Of a stretch of DNA of 64,000 nucleotides, positions 1 through 8,982 are shown piece by piece; position 1 is the first letter of the stretch; the number at the start of each line of letters is the position of its first letter. Source of the stretch: Flavobacterium akiainvivens (GTDB lineage Bacteria; Bacteroidota; Bacteroidia; Flavobacteriales; Flavobacteriaceae). The notes under the pieces are model-generated. The model did no database searches. It was not told the DNA's origin and was given only the letters and a program-made list of their open reading frames with translations. Where the stretch lies: the NCBI RefSeq assembly GCF_001278115.1, contig NZ_LIYD01000005.1:3616928-3680927 (forward strand), in the 5' to 3' direction. A program made the position numbers and the translations under genes.

Positions 1-1
1 G

Positions 2-3000
2 GTGCTGTGCCATGGCAAATCCATGAATACGTTGTTAAATGGCTTTACATTAAAAAATATAAATGGAAACGGGCCTAATACATACCGCTATGTAGACGGT
101 GTAGCCTATAACCGCAGCATTGCGGCTGTGATCTACTCAAATGGTTCAAATGCTGTTTTTTCACAGCTTAAAACATCTGCTACCATATATGCGTCAGAAG
201 GAAATCCTGCCCTGGAAAATGTTTATATTAACGGCCCTGGATTTGGGAAGAATATTCACATTGTATACTCTAACGTATCCCTCTACAATGTTGTAAGCGT
301 AAATGCAGATTATGGATTGTATCTTATGGATGGGCTGCTTACCGTTACTAACCTTACTAATTGCACCATAAGCAACAATAATGTGGGGATATATTTAGTA
401 GAAAGTAACCTTAAAGCAGCAAATACAATAATTTACGGTAATGAAACAGAATTTGAGGGCATATCTGCAACGTTTAGCCTAAGAAACAGCCTGGTAAAAG
501 ACCATACCATTACAGGCCCTGACGGTAACCTTGATGGCGCTACAAACCCAATGTTTACAGATCCGGAAGAAGGCGATTACACCCTACAACCAGGCAGTGC
601 CTGTATTGATAGCGGCAATAACCTATACATAACTTCTGATGAAGATGTTGCAAATAATAACAGGATACGCAACGATATAGTAGATATGGGCGCATTTGAA
701 GAGCAATCAGGCGCAATAACCTCAGTTATTCTTATACCTGATGATTTGGGGATTATTTATGTTAAGCCCGCAGCTTCAGGTATAGGAAACGGCAGCAGCT
801 GGGAGAATGCAACTTCAAACCTGCAAGGCGCTATGCAGCATGATACTGCACAACAGGTATGGGTAGCCCACGGAACTTATGTGCCTGTTGCAAAAGTGTT
901 AAATAAAACATTTCCGGTATGGCCCAAAGACCGTAAAAATGCGTTTTCACTTAGGCCCGGCATAAAAGTATACGGTGGTTTTACAGGAAGTGAAGAAGCG
1001 CTGGAAGAAAGGGATATAACCCAATATTTAAGTATACTAAGCGGAGACCTGAATAATAATGATGGTGATAATTTTACAAATACAACCGATAATTCAGTTA
1101 ATGTAGTTAACTTCCTTTCAGATATATCAGGTAATTATACACCCGAAACTGTGCTGGATGGCTTTGCAATCCGCGATTCTTCAGAAGGCGCCGAAGGTTC
1201 AGGTATGACAATAAATACAGGAGAACAAGACCTGGTCATTACAGGTGGGGTATATTGCCTTAATGCCTCTCCCACATTGTCTAATTTGTTTATTACAAAA
1301 AATGCGGCAAATTTTGGGTCGGGTATGTACAATCGCAATTCGTCTCCTGTATTAGATAATGTTATCGTGACCGATAACAAGACCATGTACGAAGGCGGGT
1401 GGGGAGATAATTTAAACGGAGGAGCAGTATACAATTTTCAGTCATCGCCGGTAATCAGCAATTCTACCATTTCAAACAATGAGTGTACAGGCATAATTAA
1501 TATGTCTAATTCTTCGCCTCTTTTAAATAATAGTGTAGTTAGCTATAACAGTGCGGTAACAAGCACATATGATCTATATGACACAAATCAATATTACACG
1601 GGTGGCGGTATAGCAAACATAAACTCTTCGCCCACATTAGTAGGGGTTGAAATATCATATAACACAACTATTAATAATGATTATAACGGGCCGGCAGAAA
1701 ATACTGCAGGAGGTATGTATAACTACCACTCTTCGCCCGTGCTTATTAATGTAGTTATTAAGAATAATACCAGCGATAATTATGGCGGGGGAATGGGCAA
1801 CTATGAGCAATCAGCCCCTGTTTGCAAGAATGTGCTTATTTCAAACAATCAGGCGGGAGTAAGAGGTGGGGGTATTGTTAATACTTTAAATTCTACAGTT
1901 ACACTTAATAATGCAACAATTGTAAACAATACATCTTTAAATGGTGAACTATTGGAAGGTATTTATAACGGAAGCTTTTGGACTTCAGTGTCAGATTCCT
2001 CAACAGTAACCCTTAACAACAGTATTGTATACGGCAACACCCCTGTGGTAAATTACGGCCTTAGTGCCTCGCTTATGCACAACACCCTTGTGCAGGATTT
2101 TACCACAGCCGATGCCAACAACAACATTGCAGGTACCACAAACCCATTGTTTACTGATGCCACAAATGCAGATTTTACACTACAGGCCACAAGCCCGGTT
2201 GTAAACGCAGGCAATAATACCTATGTAACTACCGGTACAGACCTAAACGGAAACGCCCGCATACAACAAACCACTGTAGACCTGGGCGCTTATGAATACC
2301 AGGCAGGCTGCAACACCGCTGCACCAACTGCCGAAACACAGGAGTTTTGCAATGGCGCTACCGTTGCAGCGCTTACAGCATTAGGTACAGATATTAAATG
2401 GTATGGCACGCCTTATGCAGCACAGCCATTAGCCGGCACAGAAGTACTTGCCGGGGGCACTTACTATGCATCGCAAACCATAAGCGGCTGCGAAAGCCCG
2501 CGTACCGCTGTTTCGGTTGTAATTAATACACCCGTGGCACCGTTAACGACTGTTGTACAAAATTTTTATGGCAGCGCCACCGTGGCAAACTTACAAGCCA
2601 TAGGCAATAATGTACAGTGGTATACGTCTTCTGCCGGTGGTACAGCACTGGCAAATACAACAATCCTGGCAAATGGCACCTATTATGCATCGCAAACTAT
2701 AGACGGTTGCGAAGGCCAGCGCATAGCCGTAACAGTATCTATACTGCCGGTACCGGAACCGGGTGGAGATGCCGACCAGGAAATAATTGTTGAAGAAGGG
2801 CAAACCCCCACTATTGACGATATAGTAATAGAAACCCTGCCCGATGCTACTGTAACATGGTATGCCACTGCCGAAGATGCCTTGCTGGGTATAAACCCAC
2901 TACCGCCGGGCACCCCACTTGTAAATGGCCAAACCTATTATGCAACACAAACCGTAAACGGTGTAACCAGCCAGGGCTACTGGTATACGCGGGTGGCATT

Positions 3001-3259
3001 TGTACTTAGTACAGATGAGTTTAACACCCATAGCTTTACAAGCTATCCTAACCCGGTTACTGATGTGCTTACACTACAAAGCAGCAACAACATAACACAG
3101 GTACAGGTATATGATATTTCGGGCAAGCTGGTTATAACACACAATGGTAGTTCTAACCAGGTAGCAGTAAACCTTGCTGCCCTTGAAGCCGGAAGTTATA
3201 TGGTTAAAACCAGTTTAGAAAACGGTGTTGTTAAAGATACCCTCATAATTAAAAAATAA
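2..3259 (+). CDS. T9SS-secreted beta-helix protein with tandem choice-of-anchor Q domains (5' end outside window)
   Basis: The open frame runs into the left edge, so the true start and signal peptide lie outside; 1,085 residues are visible. Residues 1 to about 770 form two blocks of Asn- and Ser-rich right-handed beta-helix repeats, each closing with the anchor-Q style ending D(M/L)GA(F/Y)E, near residues 230 and 765. Three Ig-like modules of about 75 residues follow (about 770-1005), the first two sharing GTYYASQTI and the third YYATQTV. The last 75 residues are a type A sorting domain with SYPNPVTDVL and a terminal KK. Family knowledge: such proteins cross the outer membrane by T9SS and are anchored on the surface or released. 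The ligand is unknown. The two helix blocks look like an internal duplication. Confidence 0.88.
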   Translation: MLCHGKSMNTLLNGFTLKNINGNGPNTYRYVDGVAYNRSIAAVIYSNGSNAVFSQLKTSATIYASEGNPALENVYINGPGFGKNIHIVYSNVSLYNVVSVNADYGLYLMDGLLTVTNLTNCTISNNNVGIYLVESNLKAANTIIYGNETEFEGISATFSLRNSLVKDHTITGPDGNLDGATNPMFTDPEEGDYTLQPGSACIDSGNNLYITSDEDVANNNRIRNDIVDMGAFEEQSGAITSVILIPDDLGIIYVKPAASGIGNGSSWENATSNLQGAMQHDTAQQVWVAHGTYVPVAKVLNKTFPVWPKDRKNAFSLRPGIKVYGGFTGSEEALEERDITQYLSILSGDLNNNDGDNFTNTTDNSVNVVNFLSDISGNYTPETVLDGFAIRDSSEGAEGSGMTINTGEQDLVITGGVYCLNASPTLSNLFITKNAANFGSGMYNRNSSPVLDNVIVTDNKTMYEGGWGDNLNGGAVYNFQSSPVISNSTISNNECTGIINMSNSSPLLNNSVVSYNSAVTSTYDLYDTNQYYTGGGIANINSSPTLVGVEISYNTTINNDYNGPAENTAGGMYNYHSSPVLINVVIKNNTSDNYGGGMGNYEQSAPVCKNVLISNNQAGVRGGGIVNTLNSTVTLNNATIVNNTSLNGELLEGIYNGSFWTSVSDSSTVTLNNSIVYGNTPVVNYGLSASLMHNTLVQDFTTADANNNIAGTTNPLFTDATNADFTLQATSPVVNAGNNTYVTTGTDLNGNARIQQTTVDLGAYEYQAGCNTAAPTAETQEFCNGATVAALTALGTDIKWYGTPYAAQPLAGTEVLAGGTYYASQTISGCESPRTAVSVVINTPVAPLTTVVQNFYGSATVANLQAIGNNVQWYTSSAGGTALANTTILANGTYYASQTIDGCEGQRIAVTVSILPVPEPGGDADQEIIVEEGQTPTIDDIVIETLPDATVTWYATAEDALLGINPLPPGTPLVNGQTYYATQTVNGVTSQGYWYTRVAFVLSTDEFNTHSFTSYPNPVTDVLTLQSSNNITQVQVYDISGKLVITHNGSSNQVAVNLAALEAGSYMVKTSLENGVVKDTLIIKK

Positions 3260-3266
3260 ATCATGT

Positions 3267-3312
3267 ATACTAACAATAAAGGCTGCCCATGGGCAGCCTT
3301 TATTGTTAGTAT
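3267..3312. terminator. 46-base perfect palindrome, bidirectional terminator
   Basis: A 46-base perfect inverted repeat without a loop, centred on CCCATGGG, lies between the stop codons of two convergent genes. Each arm ends in an A/T-rich stretch, so the hairpin can serve as an intrinsic terminator in both directions. Confidence 0.85.
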
Positions 3313-3321
3313 TGGTAAGCG

Positions 3322-3939
3322 TTACATATTTTCGCTATTCTCTAAAAGCAACGTGATTTCCTCCACCGTGCTTTGGCCCTTATCGTGCAGGTACCATTTT
3401 TGCAGTTCGGTTTTGGCCTCTTCGTTAATACCTTCCGGGCGGGCTTTGTAGTCGGCTATAAGTGCAGCGCCGCCATGAGGGCGCGGGCCCCAGCTGCCGC
3501 GTGCAGTAAGGGTATCTTTTTCAACCAAAACCAGCTTGGGTATGCTGCGTGCACCGTTGGTAAGGTACTCATCCATCAGGGCTTCGTTCTCATCCCTAAG
3601 CACCAGGCGCAGGCTAAGCTTGTCGTTCGCCTCAACCAGCTTGTTTATAACCGGCACAATCTGGGCGGCATCGCCACACCAGCCTTCGGTTATAACCAGC
3701 AGTATGTGTTCTTTGTTTAGTGCTTTAAGGCGTTGGGTAGCCTCGTCGGTAAGGTGTATGGTCTTGTCAAGGCGGTTCATGCGCGCCTCGTTAAGGGTGG
3801 TGTAGTGGGTAAGGGCTTCACTCTGGGTGTTGCCGGTGCTAAGGCCCTGCTCTAAAAGGGCGGTAACGTGTTGCCTGTAGTCAGCATAGCTGTGGCTGTT
3901 TTGCAGGCTCTTTTCTATAAGTGTTTCTGTTGCGGTCAT
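3322..3939 (-). CDS. thioredoxin-fold family protein with a single active-site cysteine
   Basis: Start placed at the ATG at 3939 (protein begins MTATETLIEK); an upstream in-frame start would add 19 residues that look like noncoding sequence. About 205 residues. An N-terminal helical part is followed by a thioredoxin-like core with ITEGWCGDAAQIVP at residues 83-96. The usual CXXC is replaced by WCGDA, so only Cys88 remains at the active site. A cis-Pro-like loop (RSIPKLVLV) follows. Family knowledge: Bacteroidota encode many cytoplasmic thioredoxin-family proteins of this kind; their substrates are not established. With one cysteine it cannot do a classical dithiol exchange. No signal peptide is visible. 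It is convergent with the upstream T9SS gene and divergent from the patatin gene. Confidence 0.8.
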   Translation of the reverse strand: MTATETLIEKSLQNSHSYADYRQHVTALLEQGLSTGNTQSEALTHYTTLNEARMNRLDKTIHLTDEATQRLKALNKEHILLVITEGWCGDAAQIVPVINKLVEANDKLSLRLVLRDENEALMDEYLTNGARSIPKLVLVEKDTLTARGSWGPRPHGGAALIADYKARPEGINEEAKTELQKWYLHDKGQSTVEEITLLLENSENM

Positions 3940-4032
3940 TAGTGCAAAACTTTGGTACAAAATTACATTAACTTTATAAATCAAAAACAACGCCATTGCC
4001 CGAAAAACTGTAATTTAGGCAGGAAAATTTTT

Positions 4033-4818
4033 ATGGAAATGAAGTTTAACGGAAACACGGTGGGCTTTGTCTTCTCCGGCGGGGGCACAAAAGGCATAGC
4101 CCATGCCGGGGTGCTCAAGTTTTTTGATGAAGAAGGTATAGTGCCCTCACACATTGCCGCCACCAGCAGCGGTGCCATTGTGTCATCTTTATATGCAGCG
4201 GGTAAGAAGCCCGAGCAGATACTGGAGTTCTTTAAATCCATCTATTTCTTTTCGTGGAAGCACTTTACCTTCCGCAAGCCGGGGTTTATAGACTCGGGTG
4301 CATTCCAGGATTATTTTGAGGCCATTTTTGGCGAAACCACCCTGGGCGAACTTCCTTACAAAATGCACATAACCGCCACCAACCTGGTTAGCGGCAAGCT
4401 CAAGATATTTGGTTCAGAAACCCGCGTGGTAGATGCCGTGCTGGCCTCATCGGCATTTCCGGGAGTCATCTCGCCTTATGAAATAGGCGGCCGCATGTAT
4501 AGCGATGGCGGCATTATAAACCATTTCCCTACCGATGTTTTGCAGGGCCGGTGCGATAAGATGGTAGGCATTTATGTAAGCCCCATCCAGAAGATTGAAG
4601 CGGGCGACCTGCGCTCTATAAAAGCCGTTACCACCCGTGCTTACGACCTGCTTTCGGCAAACAGCAACATGCAGAAGTTTACCCTGTGCGACTGGGTCAT
4701 CAGCCCCGAAGAACTGGCGCTGTACAGCACCTTTGAAACCAACAAGAACAAAATGGACGAGATTTTCAACATTGGCTATGAAGCGGCTAAAAAGTCGTAT
4801 GCAGAGCTGATTGTGTGA
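4033..4818 (+). CDS. patatin-like phospholipase family protein
   Basis: Predicted lipid acyl hydrolase of 261 residues using a Ser-Asp dyad. The start is the ATG at 4033; the longer frame from 3952 lacks a sensible N-terminus. The oxyanion-hole stretch is GGGTKGIAHAGVL (residues 16-28). The nucleophile elbow reads A-T-S-S-G with Ser45, where the family normally has G-x-S-x-G, and the catalytic Asp sits in SDGG (Asp158). No signal peptide is visible, so a cytoplasmic or membrane-peripheral location is likely. It is divergent from the thioredoxin-fold gene with under 100 bases between starts, so the two may share a control region. The substrate is unknown. Confidence 0.88.
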   Translation: MEMKFNGNTVGFVFSGGGTKGIAHAGVLKFFDEEGIVPSHIAATSSGAIVSSLYAAGKKPEQILEFFKSIYFFSWKHFTFRKPGFIDSGAFQDYFEAIFGETTLGELPYKMHITATNLVSGKLKIFGSETRVVDAVLASSAFPGVISPYEIGGRMYSDGGIINHFPTDVLQGRCDKMVGIYVSPIQKIEAGDLRSIKAVTTRAYDLLSANSNMQKFTLCDWVISPEELALYSTFETNKNKMDEIFNIGYEAAKKSYAELIV

Positions 4819-4853
4819 GGATTTCAGAATTAAGATTTTAGATTTCAGATTGA
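4819..4853 (+). repeat. period-7 tandem array directly after a stop codon
   Basis: Five imperfect 7-base units, consensus AGATTTC, start on the base after the patatin stop codon. A closely related array lies at 14299-14326. Both are followed by the word GCTTCACTCA. See the finding on intergenic arrays. Confidence 0.7.
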
Positions 4854-4867
4854 GCTTCACTCAAGTC

Positions 4868-4930
4868 CATGCTCCGGCTGAGTGGAATTCCCCTCCTTCT
4901 GAGGGGTGGCGAAGCCGGGGTGGGATTTAG
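4868..4930. repeat. dispersed GC-rich intergenic element (copy 1)
   Basis: A GC-rich stretch with CCCCTCC and GAGGGGTGG, able to fold back, lies in AT-rich noncoding DNA. A degenerate second copy sharing CGGGGTGGG-type sequence is at about 5826-5880. I recognise similar CTCC/GGGGTGG elements as common between genes in Flavobacteriaceae, but cannot confirm the match here. Confidence 0.5.
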
Positions 4931-4966
4931 TCCTGCACCGCAAACAGCTTTAATTTAGAGGCTTTA

Positions 4967-4993
4967 CCTTTGTGTCCCTTGTGTCTTTGTGTT
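4967..4993 (+). repeat. period-9 tandem array (CTTTGTGT family)
   Basis: Three imperfect 9-base units of the type CCTTTGTGT. The same word, in either orientation, recurs at 5922-5948, 54218-54239, 54296-54317, 60620-60646 and 62929-62955, which makes it a dispersed family. Confidence 0.7.
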
Positions 4994-5099
4994 TCAAAAT
5001 TATTTGTAATGTGTACACATACTCAGTCAATGGTATGTTGTGTGGGGCTATATAGGATTCTGAGCTTTGTGACCTTGGTGTCAAAAAAATAATCATAAT

Positions 5100-5807
5100 A
5101 TGACAAAAAGAGACCAATATAACCTTGCTTTTTATTGGAAAACAGTACCGGGTTACGGTAGTGGTGCTGTTATGGATGTAATAGGCAAGAGTGAATATGG
5201 AGGCCTGGCATTTTTAATTTCTGCATTACACCATACCGAGGTAGCCTGTTTATTAGATGATATAAATAAAATACTCGAAGGGCGGCCTTACGACCCTGAT
5301 TTTCTGACTTCTTCTGAAATGTACCGGGTTTTTAATGTACAATTCAAGAATCCTGATTTTTGGATAGACGGCTATCCTGTAATCGCTATACACGATTTAA
5401 AGAAGCTGCTTGAAGAGTGGCAGGCTTTCTTAGCAACCCATAAAAATGGCCCTGAAAGAAAGCCCAGCCTTACCCGTTCCTTCAAAAGGCTTTTGGTTTT
5501 TACCCTGCTTGTCCATTTTATCAATTTCTGGAGTATAGTGCTTTGGGATAATTTGCTCGTACATCATTCCGCAGGGCAGTATTTGCTAATTTTTATTATT
5601 GTTTCCATCCTTAAGCTTACTGCCGTGCTTGTTATTAACGGGGCTGTTTTTGTATTCAAACGGCGCTGGTTTATCTGGAGTACCATCCTTACCGTTTTGG
5701 CCGTTAATGCGGTAGCGGAGTTTCATACCGCCATGTTTGTAATACAACTTCTGGCTTTAACGCTAAGCGAACTGTTTTTACGCTCGATTGAAAAGAATAA
5801 TCCGTAA
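5100..5807 (+). CDS. uncharacterised membrane protein
   Basis: I do not recognise this 235-residue protein. Residues 1 to about 125 form a soluble, charged and aromatic-rich region without a signal peptide. From about residue 128 there are three or four hydrophobic segments (about 128-150, 158-178, 182-200 and 205-228) separated by short basic loops such as FKRRW, consistent with a membrane-anchored C-terminal half. The coding reality is supported by length, a clean ATG and codon use like the neighbouring genes. It sits alone between two repeat-rich intergenic regions (4819-5099 and 5808-6135), so context does not suggest a function. Confidence 0.7.
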   Translation: MTKRDQYNLAFYWKTVPGYGSGAVMDVIGKSEYGGLAFLISALHHTEVACLLDDINKILEGRPYDPDFLTSSEMYRVFNVQFKNPDFWIDGYPVIAIHDLKKLLEEWQAFLATHKNGPERKPSLTRSFKRLLVFTLLVHFINFWSIVLWDNLLVHHSAGQYLLIFIIVSILKLTAVLVINGAVFVFKRRWFIWSTILTVLAVNAVAEFHTAMFVIQLLALTLSELFLRSIEKNNP

Positions 5808-6135
5808 TTTCAGGGTTGACTGAGCATTCTCCTCCTCCGGAGGTCCCAATAGCTATCGGGACGTAGGGCGGGGTGGGCTCTTAGCCATAGCGAAGCAAAC
5901 TTTCTCAATCTAACGGCTTTTTCTTTGTGTCCCTTGTGTCTTTAAATTATCAGTGTGTACGGTTCTTCGCATTGTGACCTTTAAGAGTAAAAACCTTTGT
6001 GCTCTTAGTGTAAAACCGCAGTGGCCTCAGTGCCAAAAATTTCTATTCCCCGACCCTGAAAGGGTCGCGCGCATTAGCCCGGGATGAAATCCCGGGTACA
6101 TAACCGCCTGTAAACCGTAACTAATACATATTAAT
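5808..6135. repeat. 328-base gene-free region filled with short repeats
   Basis: It contains a second degenerate GC-rich element (about 5826-5880), a period-9 CTTTGTGT array (5922-5948), further 9-base-spaced GTG words (about 5991-6035), and two adjacent perfect hairpins. Hairpin 1 has arms 6051-6057 and 6061-6067; hairpin 2 has arms 6078-6085 and 6089-6096. Both carry a GAA loop. No protein-coding signal was accepted. Confidence 0.7.
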
Positions 6136-6522
6136 ATGTCCTCAGTATTAAAAACCCTTCTTTTTATAACCGTTGCTGCCAACTTTTCAGGATGCCGCGA
6201 TAACCACCACGAAAGGACTATAGCAAAACAACCTGTGGGCAATGATACCGTTATTATAAAACAAACCGGCGGAGACTACCTTGCAGGCGGCACCCTGGTG
6301 TTTCGGCAAACAAAAGACAGCCTGCACAAGGTGTATATGGATAGTTATGCTTATGATGAAGCCCATATACTGGGGCTTAACAGCAAACAAGACAGCCTGA
6401 AGATTAAATTTGTAGTAAGCCAAAACAGCCCGCTGCCACAGGATACCTTAAAAATAGGGCGGGTTGACACGCTCTCAATACCGTGGACTACCTATATAGA
6501 ATCTTGGAAACGGGATGAATAG
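6136..6522 (+). CDS. small putative lipoprotein of unknown function
   Basis: A 128-residue protein with a short hydrophobic N-terminus ending in FSGC (Cys20), which reads as a lipobox; the mature protein would be a lipid-anchored periplasmic or outer-membrane protein of about 109 residues. The rest is polar with alternating beta-like segments and no motif I recognise. It lies 36 bases upstream of the GH92 gene on the same strand, so the two are probably co-transcribed, but a link to mannose metabolism is only inference. The lipobox residue at -3 is Phe rather than Leu, which lowers certainty about lipidation. Confidence 0.65.
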   Translation: MSSVLKTLLFITVAANFSGCRDNHHERTIAKQPVGNDTVIIKQTGGDYLAGGTLVFRQTKDSLHKVYMDSYAYDEAHILGLNSKQDSLKIKFVVSQNSPLPQDTLKIGRVDTLSIPWTTYIESWKRDE

Positions 6523-6558
6523 TTTTCCCTATCTTTATCATCCACAACTAACACCCAA

Positions 6559-8847
6559 ATGAAAAAACTACTGCTTGCCCTGCTGGCTGTATCGGCCGCT
6601 TATGCACAGAAAATCCCTAAAAAGAACTACGAGTACATCAACCCACTCATTGGTACAGAGCGCATGGGGCACACGTTTCCGGGCGCTACAGTGCCCTTTG
6701 GCAGCGTACAACTCAGCCCCGAGACCGATACCATAGCCTTTGAACTCAACAAAAAATACAACGGCGCCGTATATGCCTACTGCGCCGGCTACCAGTATAA
6801 AGATAAAACCATAACCGGCTTTAGTCACACCCATTTTAGCGGTACCGGCCACAGCGATTTGGGCGACTTCCTGCTCATGCCAACCACAGGCGCATTGCAG
6901 CTCAACCCCGGCACAGCTGATAAGCCAGGTAGCGGCTACCGTTCGGCTTTTTCACATACTAACGAAGTAGCAAAAGCCAATTACTACAAGGTACTGCTGG
7001 ACGACCACAACATTACAGCCGAGCTCACCGCCAGCACACGCGTGGGCTTCCACCGCTACACCTTTCCCAAAAAGGAAACCGCACACATAGTGTTCGACCT
7101 CATGGCCGGGATTTACAACCACAACAACAAGAATGTGTGGACGTTTGTACGCGTAGAGAACGATACCCTTGTTACGGGCTACCGCCAAACCCGCGGCTGG
7201 GGGCGCACCCGTACCGTGTATTTTGCCATGGCGTTCAGTAAGCCCATAAAGAATTACGGCGCGCAGACATACGATAAAGACAACATTTACAACGGCTTTT
7301 GGCGCAAGTTTGACCAGACTAAAAACTTCCCCGAAGCGGCAGCCCAAAATCTGAAAATGTATTTTGATTTTGATGTGGAAGCTGGGGGGCAGGTGCTGTT
7401 TAAAATGGCGCTGTCGCCCGTAAGTACACAGGGTGCTTTGGCTAACATGAACACCGAAATAAACCATTGGGATTTTGACCGCACCGTTAGCGAAGGCCAG
7501 CAGCTGTGGGAGCAGGAACTCAACAAAATAAGTGTGGATATGCTGACCGAAGAGGATAAGGTTAACTTTTACACCGCCATGTACCACGCATTCATTAACC
7601 CTACCGTGTATATGGATGCCGATGGCCAGTACAAGGGCATAGACCAAAATGTGCATAAGGCAGGGGGCTTTACCAACTACACTACCTTTTCCCTTTGGGA
7701 TACCTACCGCGCCCTGCACCCGCTGTTTAATGTGGTGCAGCCCAAACGCAACCACGACATGATGCTGAGCATGCTGGCGCATTATGACCAGAGTGTGCAC
7801 CACGCATTGCCGGTATGGAGCCATTATGCTAATGAAAACTGGTGCATGATAGGCTACCACGCAGTTTCGGTACTGGCAGATGGCATTGTAAAAGGCGTGC
7901 TTACAACTGATTTGGATAAAGCGCTGGAGGCCTGTATCGCCTCGTCAAACCTTGAGTATTATGATGGCATTGCCGATTATAAAAAGTACGGCTACGTGCC
8001 CGAAGACCGCAGTGGGTCATCGGTTTCTAAAACATTGGAATATGCGTATGACGACTGGTGCATTGCCCGCCTGGCCGAAAAGCTGGGTAAGAAAGATGTA
8101 GCGGCAGAATATGACCGCCGTGCCAAAAGCTTCAACAGCGTGTGGGATGAAAAGAGTGGCTTTATGCGCCCCAGGCTGGCCAACGGCGACTTTAAAAAGG
8201 AGTTCGACCCGCTCGATACCCACGGGCAGGGCTTTATAGAGGGCAACGCGTGGAACTACAGCCTGTACATTCCGCACAGCCCCGAGGCTATTATTAAACT
8301 GAACGGAGGCGCAGAAAAGTTTGCGCAGCACCTTGATTCGCTGTTTTTCATGCAGCTGCCCGATAAGTATTTTGAACATACCGAAGACATTACGCGAGAT
8401 GGCATTATAGGCAATTATGTACACGGCAACGAACCCAGCCACCACGTGGCCTATATGTACAACTGGGTTAAAAAGCCCTGGAAAACCCAGGAGCGCATAC
8501 GCATGATACTCGGCCGTATGTACAAACCCACTACCGATGGCCTTGGCGGTAACGACGATACCGGCCAAATGAGCGCGTGGTACATATTCAGCGCTCTTGG
8601 GTTTTATCCTGTAGCCCCGGGCAGCGTTGCGTATGAGCTGGGCAGCCCGCTGGTTAAAAAGGCAACACTGCACCTTGAAAACGGAAACACCTTTACCATA
8701 ACCGCCAAAAACCAAAGCAGCAAAAACATTTATGTCCAAAAAGTGGAGCTGAATGGCAAACGCATAACCGGCACCACCATAACCCATAATGATATTATGA
8801 ACGGCGGCACGTTAGTGTTTTACATGGGCAAAAAGCCGGTAAAGTAG
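6559..8847 (+). CDS. GH92 family glycoside hydrolase (alpha-mannosidase)
   Basis: A 762-residue secreted enzyme, the normal length for family GH92. The signal peptide MKKLLLALLAVSAAYAQ is followed by the family hallmark INPLIGTERMGHTFPGA and PFGSVQLSPETD. Further conserved blocks are FSHTHFSGTGHSDLGD, HGNEPSHHVAYMYNW and GNDDTGQMSAWYIFSALG. Family knowledge: GH92 enzymes are calcium-dependent inverting exo-alpha-mannosidases acting on N-glycans or yeast mannan; linkage specificity cannot be read here. The clean signal peptidase I type signal suggests a periplasmic location. No SusC/SusD pair is near, so this is not a typical polysaccharide utilisation locus. The stop codon overlaps a period-7 repeat array. 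Confidence 0.95.
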   Translation: MKKLLLALLAVSAAYAQKIPKKNYEYINPLIGTERMGHTFPGATVPFGSVQLSPETDTIAFELNKKYNGAVYAYCAGYQYKDKTITGFSHTHFSGTGHSDLGDFLLMPTTGALQLNPGTADKPGSGYRSAFSHTNEVAKANYYKVLLDDHNITAELTASTRVGFHRYTFPKKETAHIVFDLMAGIYNHNNKNVWTFVRVENDTLVTGYRQTRGWGRTRTVYFAMAFSKPIKNYGAQTYDKDNIYNGFWRKFDQTKNFPEAAAQNLKMYFDFDVEAGGQVLFKMALSPVSTQGALANMNTEINHWDFDRTVSEGQQLWEQELNKISVDMLTEEDKVNFYTAMYHAFINPTVYMDADGQYKGIDQNVHKAGGFTNYTTFSLWDTYRALHPLFNVVQPKRNHDMMLSMLAHYDQSVHHALPVWSHYANENWCMIGYHAVSVLADGIVKGVLTTDLDKALEACIASSNLEYYDGIADYKKYGYVPEDRSGSSVSKTLEYAYDDWCIARLAEKLGKKDVAAEYDRRAKSFNSVWDEKSGFMRPRLANGDFKKEFDPLDTHGQGFIEGNAWNYSLYIPHSPEAIIKLNGGAEKFAQHLDSLFFMQLPDKYFEHTEDITRDGIIGNYVHGNEPSHHVAYMYNWVKKPWKTQERIRMILGRMYKPTTDGLGGNDDTGQMSAWYIFSALGFYPVAPGSVAYELGSPLVKKATLHLENGNTFTITAKNQSSKNIYVQKVELNGKRITGTTITHNDIMNGGTLVFYMGKKPVK

Positions 8848-8888
8848 TTGCGGGTTGGGTGTTGTGAGTTGTGGGTTGTGAGTTGTGA
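8847..8888 (+). repeat. period-7 tandem array overlapping the GH92 stop codon
   Basis: Six imperfect 7-base units with consensus GTTGTGA. The first G is the last base of the GH92 TAG stop codon. The array is in the convergent interval shared with the crp/fnr gene. Confidence 0.75.
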
Positions 8889-8940
8889 CTACCTTTAGCG
8901 TGCTGTGCTATTACAAGAAAGCACGGCGGAATCTGTAAGC

Positions 8941-8982
8941 CTGAAAACTGCTACCTGCTATCTGCCATCTGCTGCCTCACCT
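8941..8982 (-). repeat. period-7 tandem array running into the crp/fnr stop codon
   Basis: Six 7-base units of the type CTGCTAT on the plus strand (reverse complement ATAGCAG). The last unit covers the stop codon of the minus-strand crp/fnr gene at 8977-8979. Its sequence is unrelated to the 8847 array, but its layout relative to a stop codon is the same. Confidence 0.72.

Noticed and set aside
6027..6242. A 71-codon minus-strand frame in the gap before the lipoprotein gene
   Set aside because: It runs through two hairpins and into the lipoprotein gene on the other strand and has no conserved features.
6952..7860. A 302-codon minus-strand frame opposite the GH92 gene
   Set aside because: It is fully antisense to a clear GH92 enzyme, and its Val/His/Gly-rich composition is typical of an antisense frame of a GC-richer gene.
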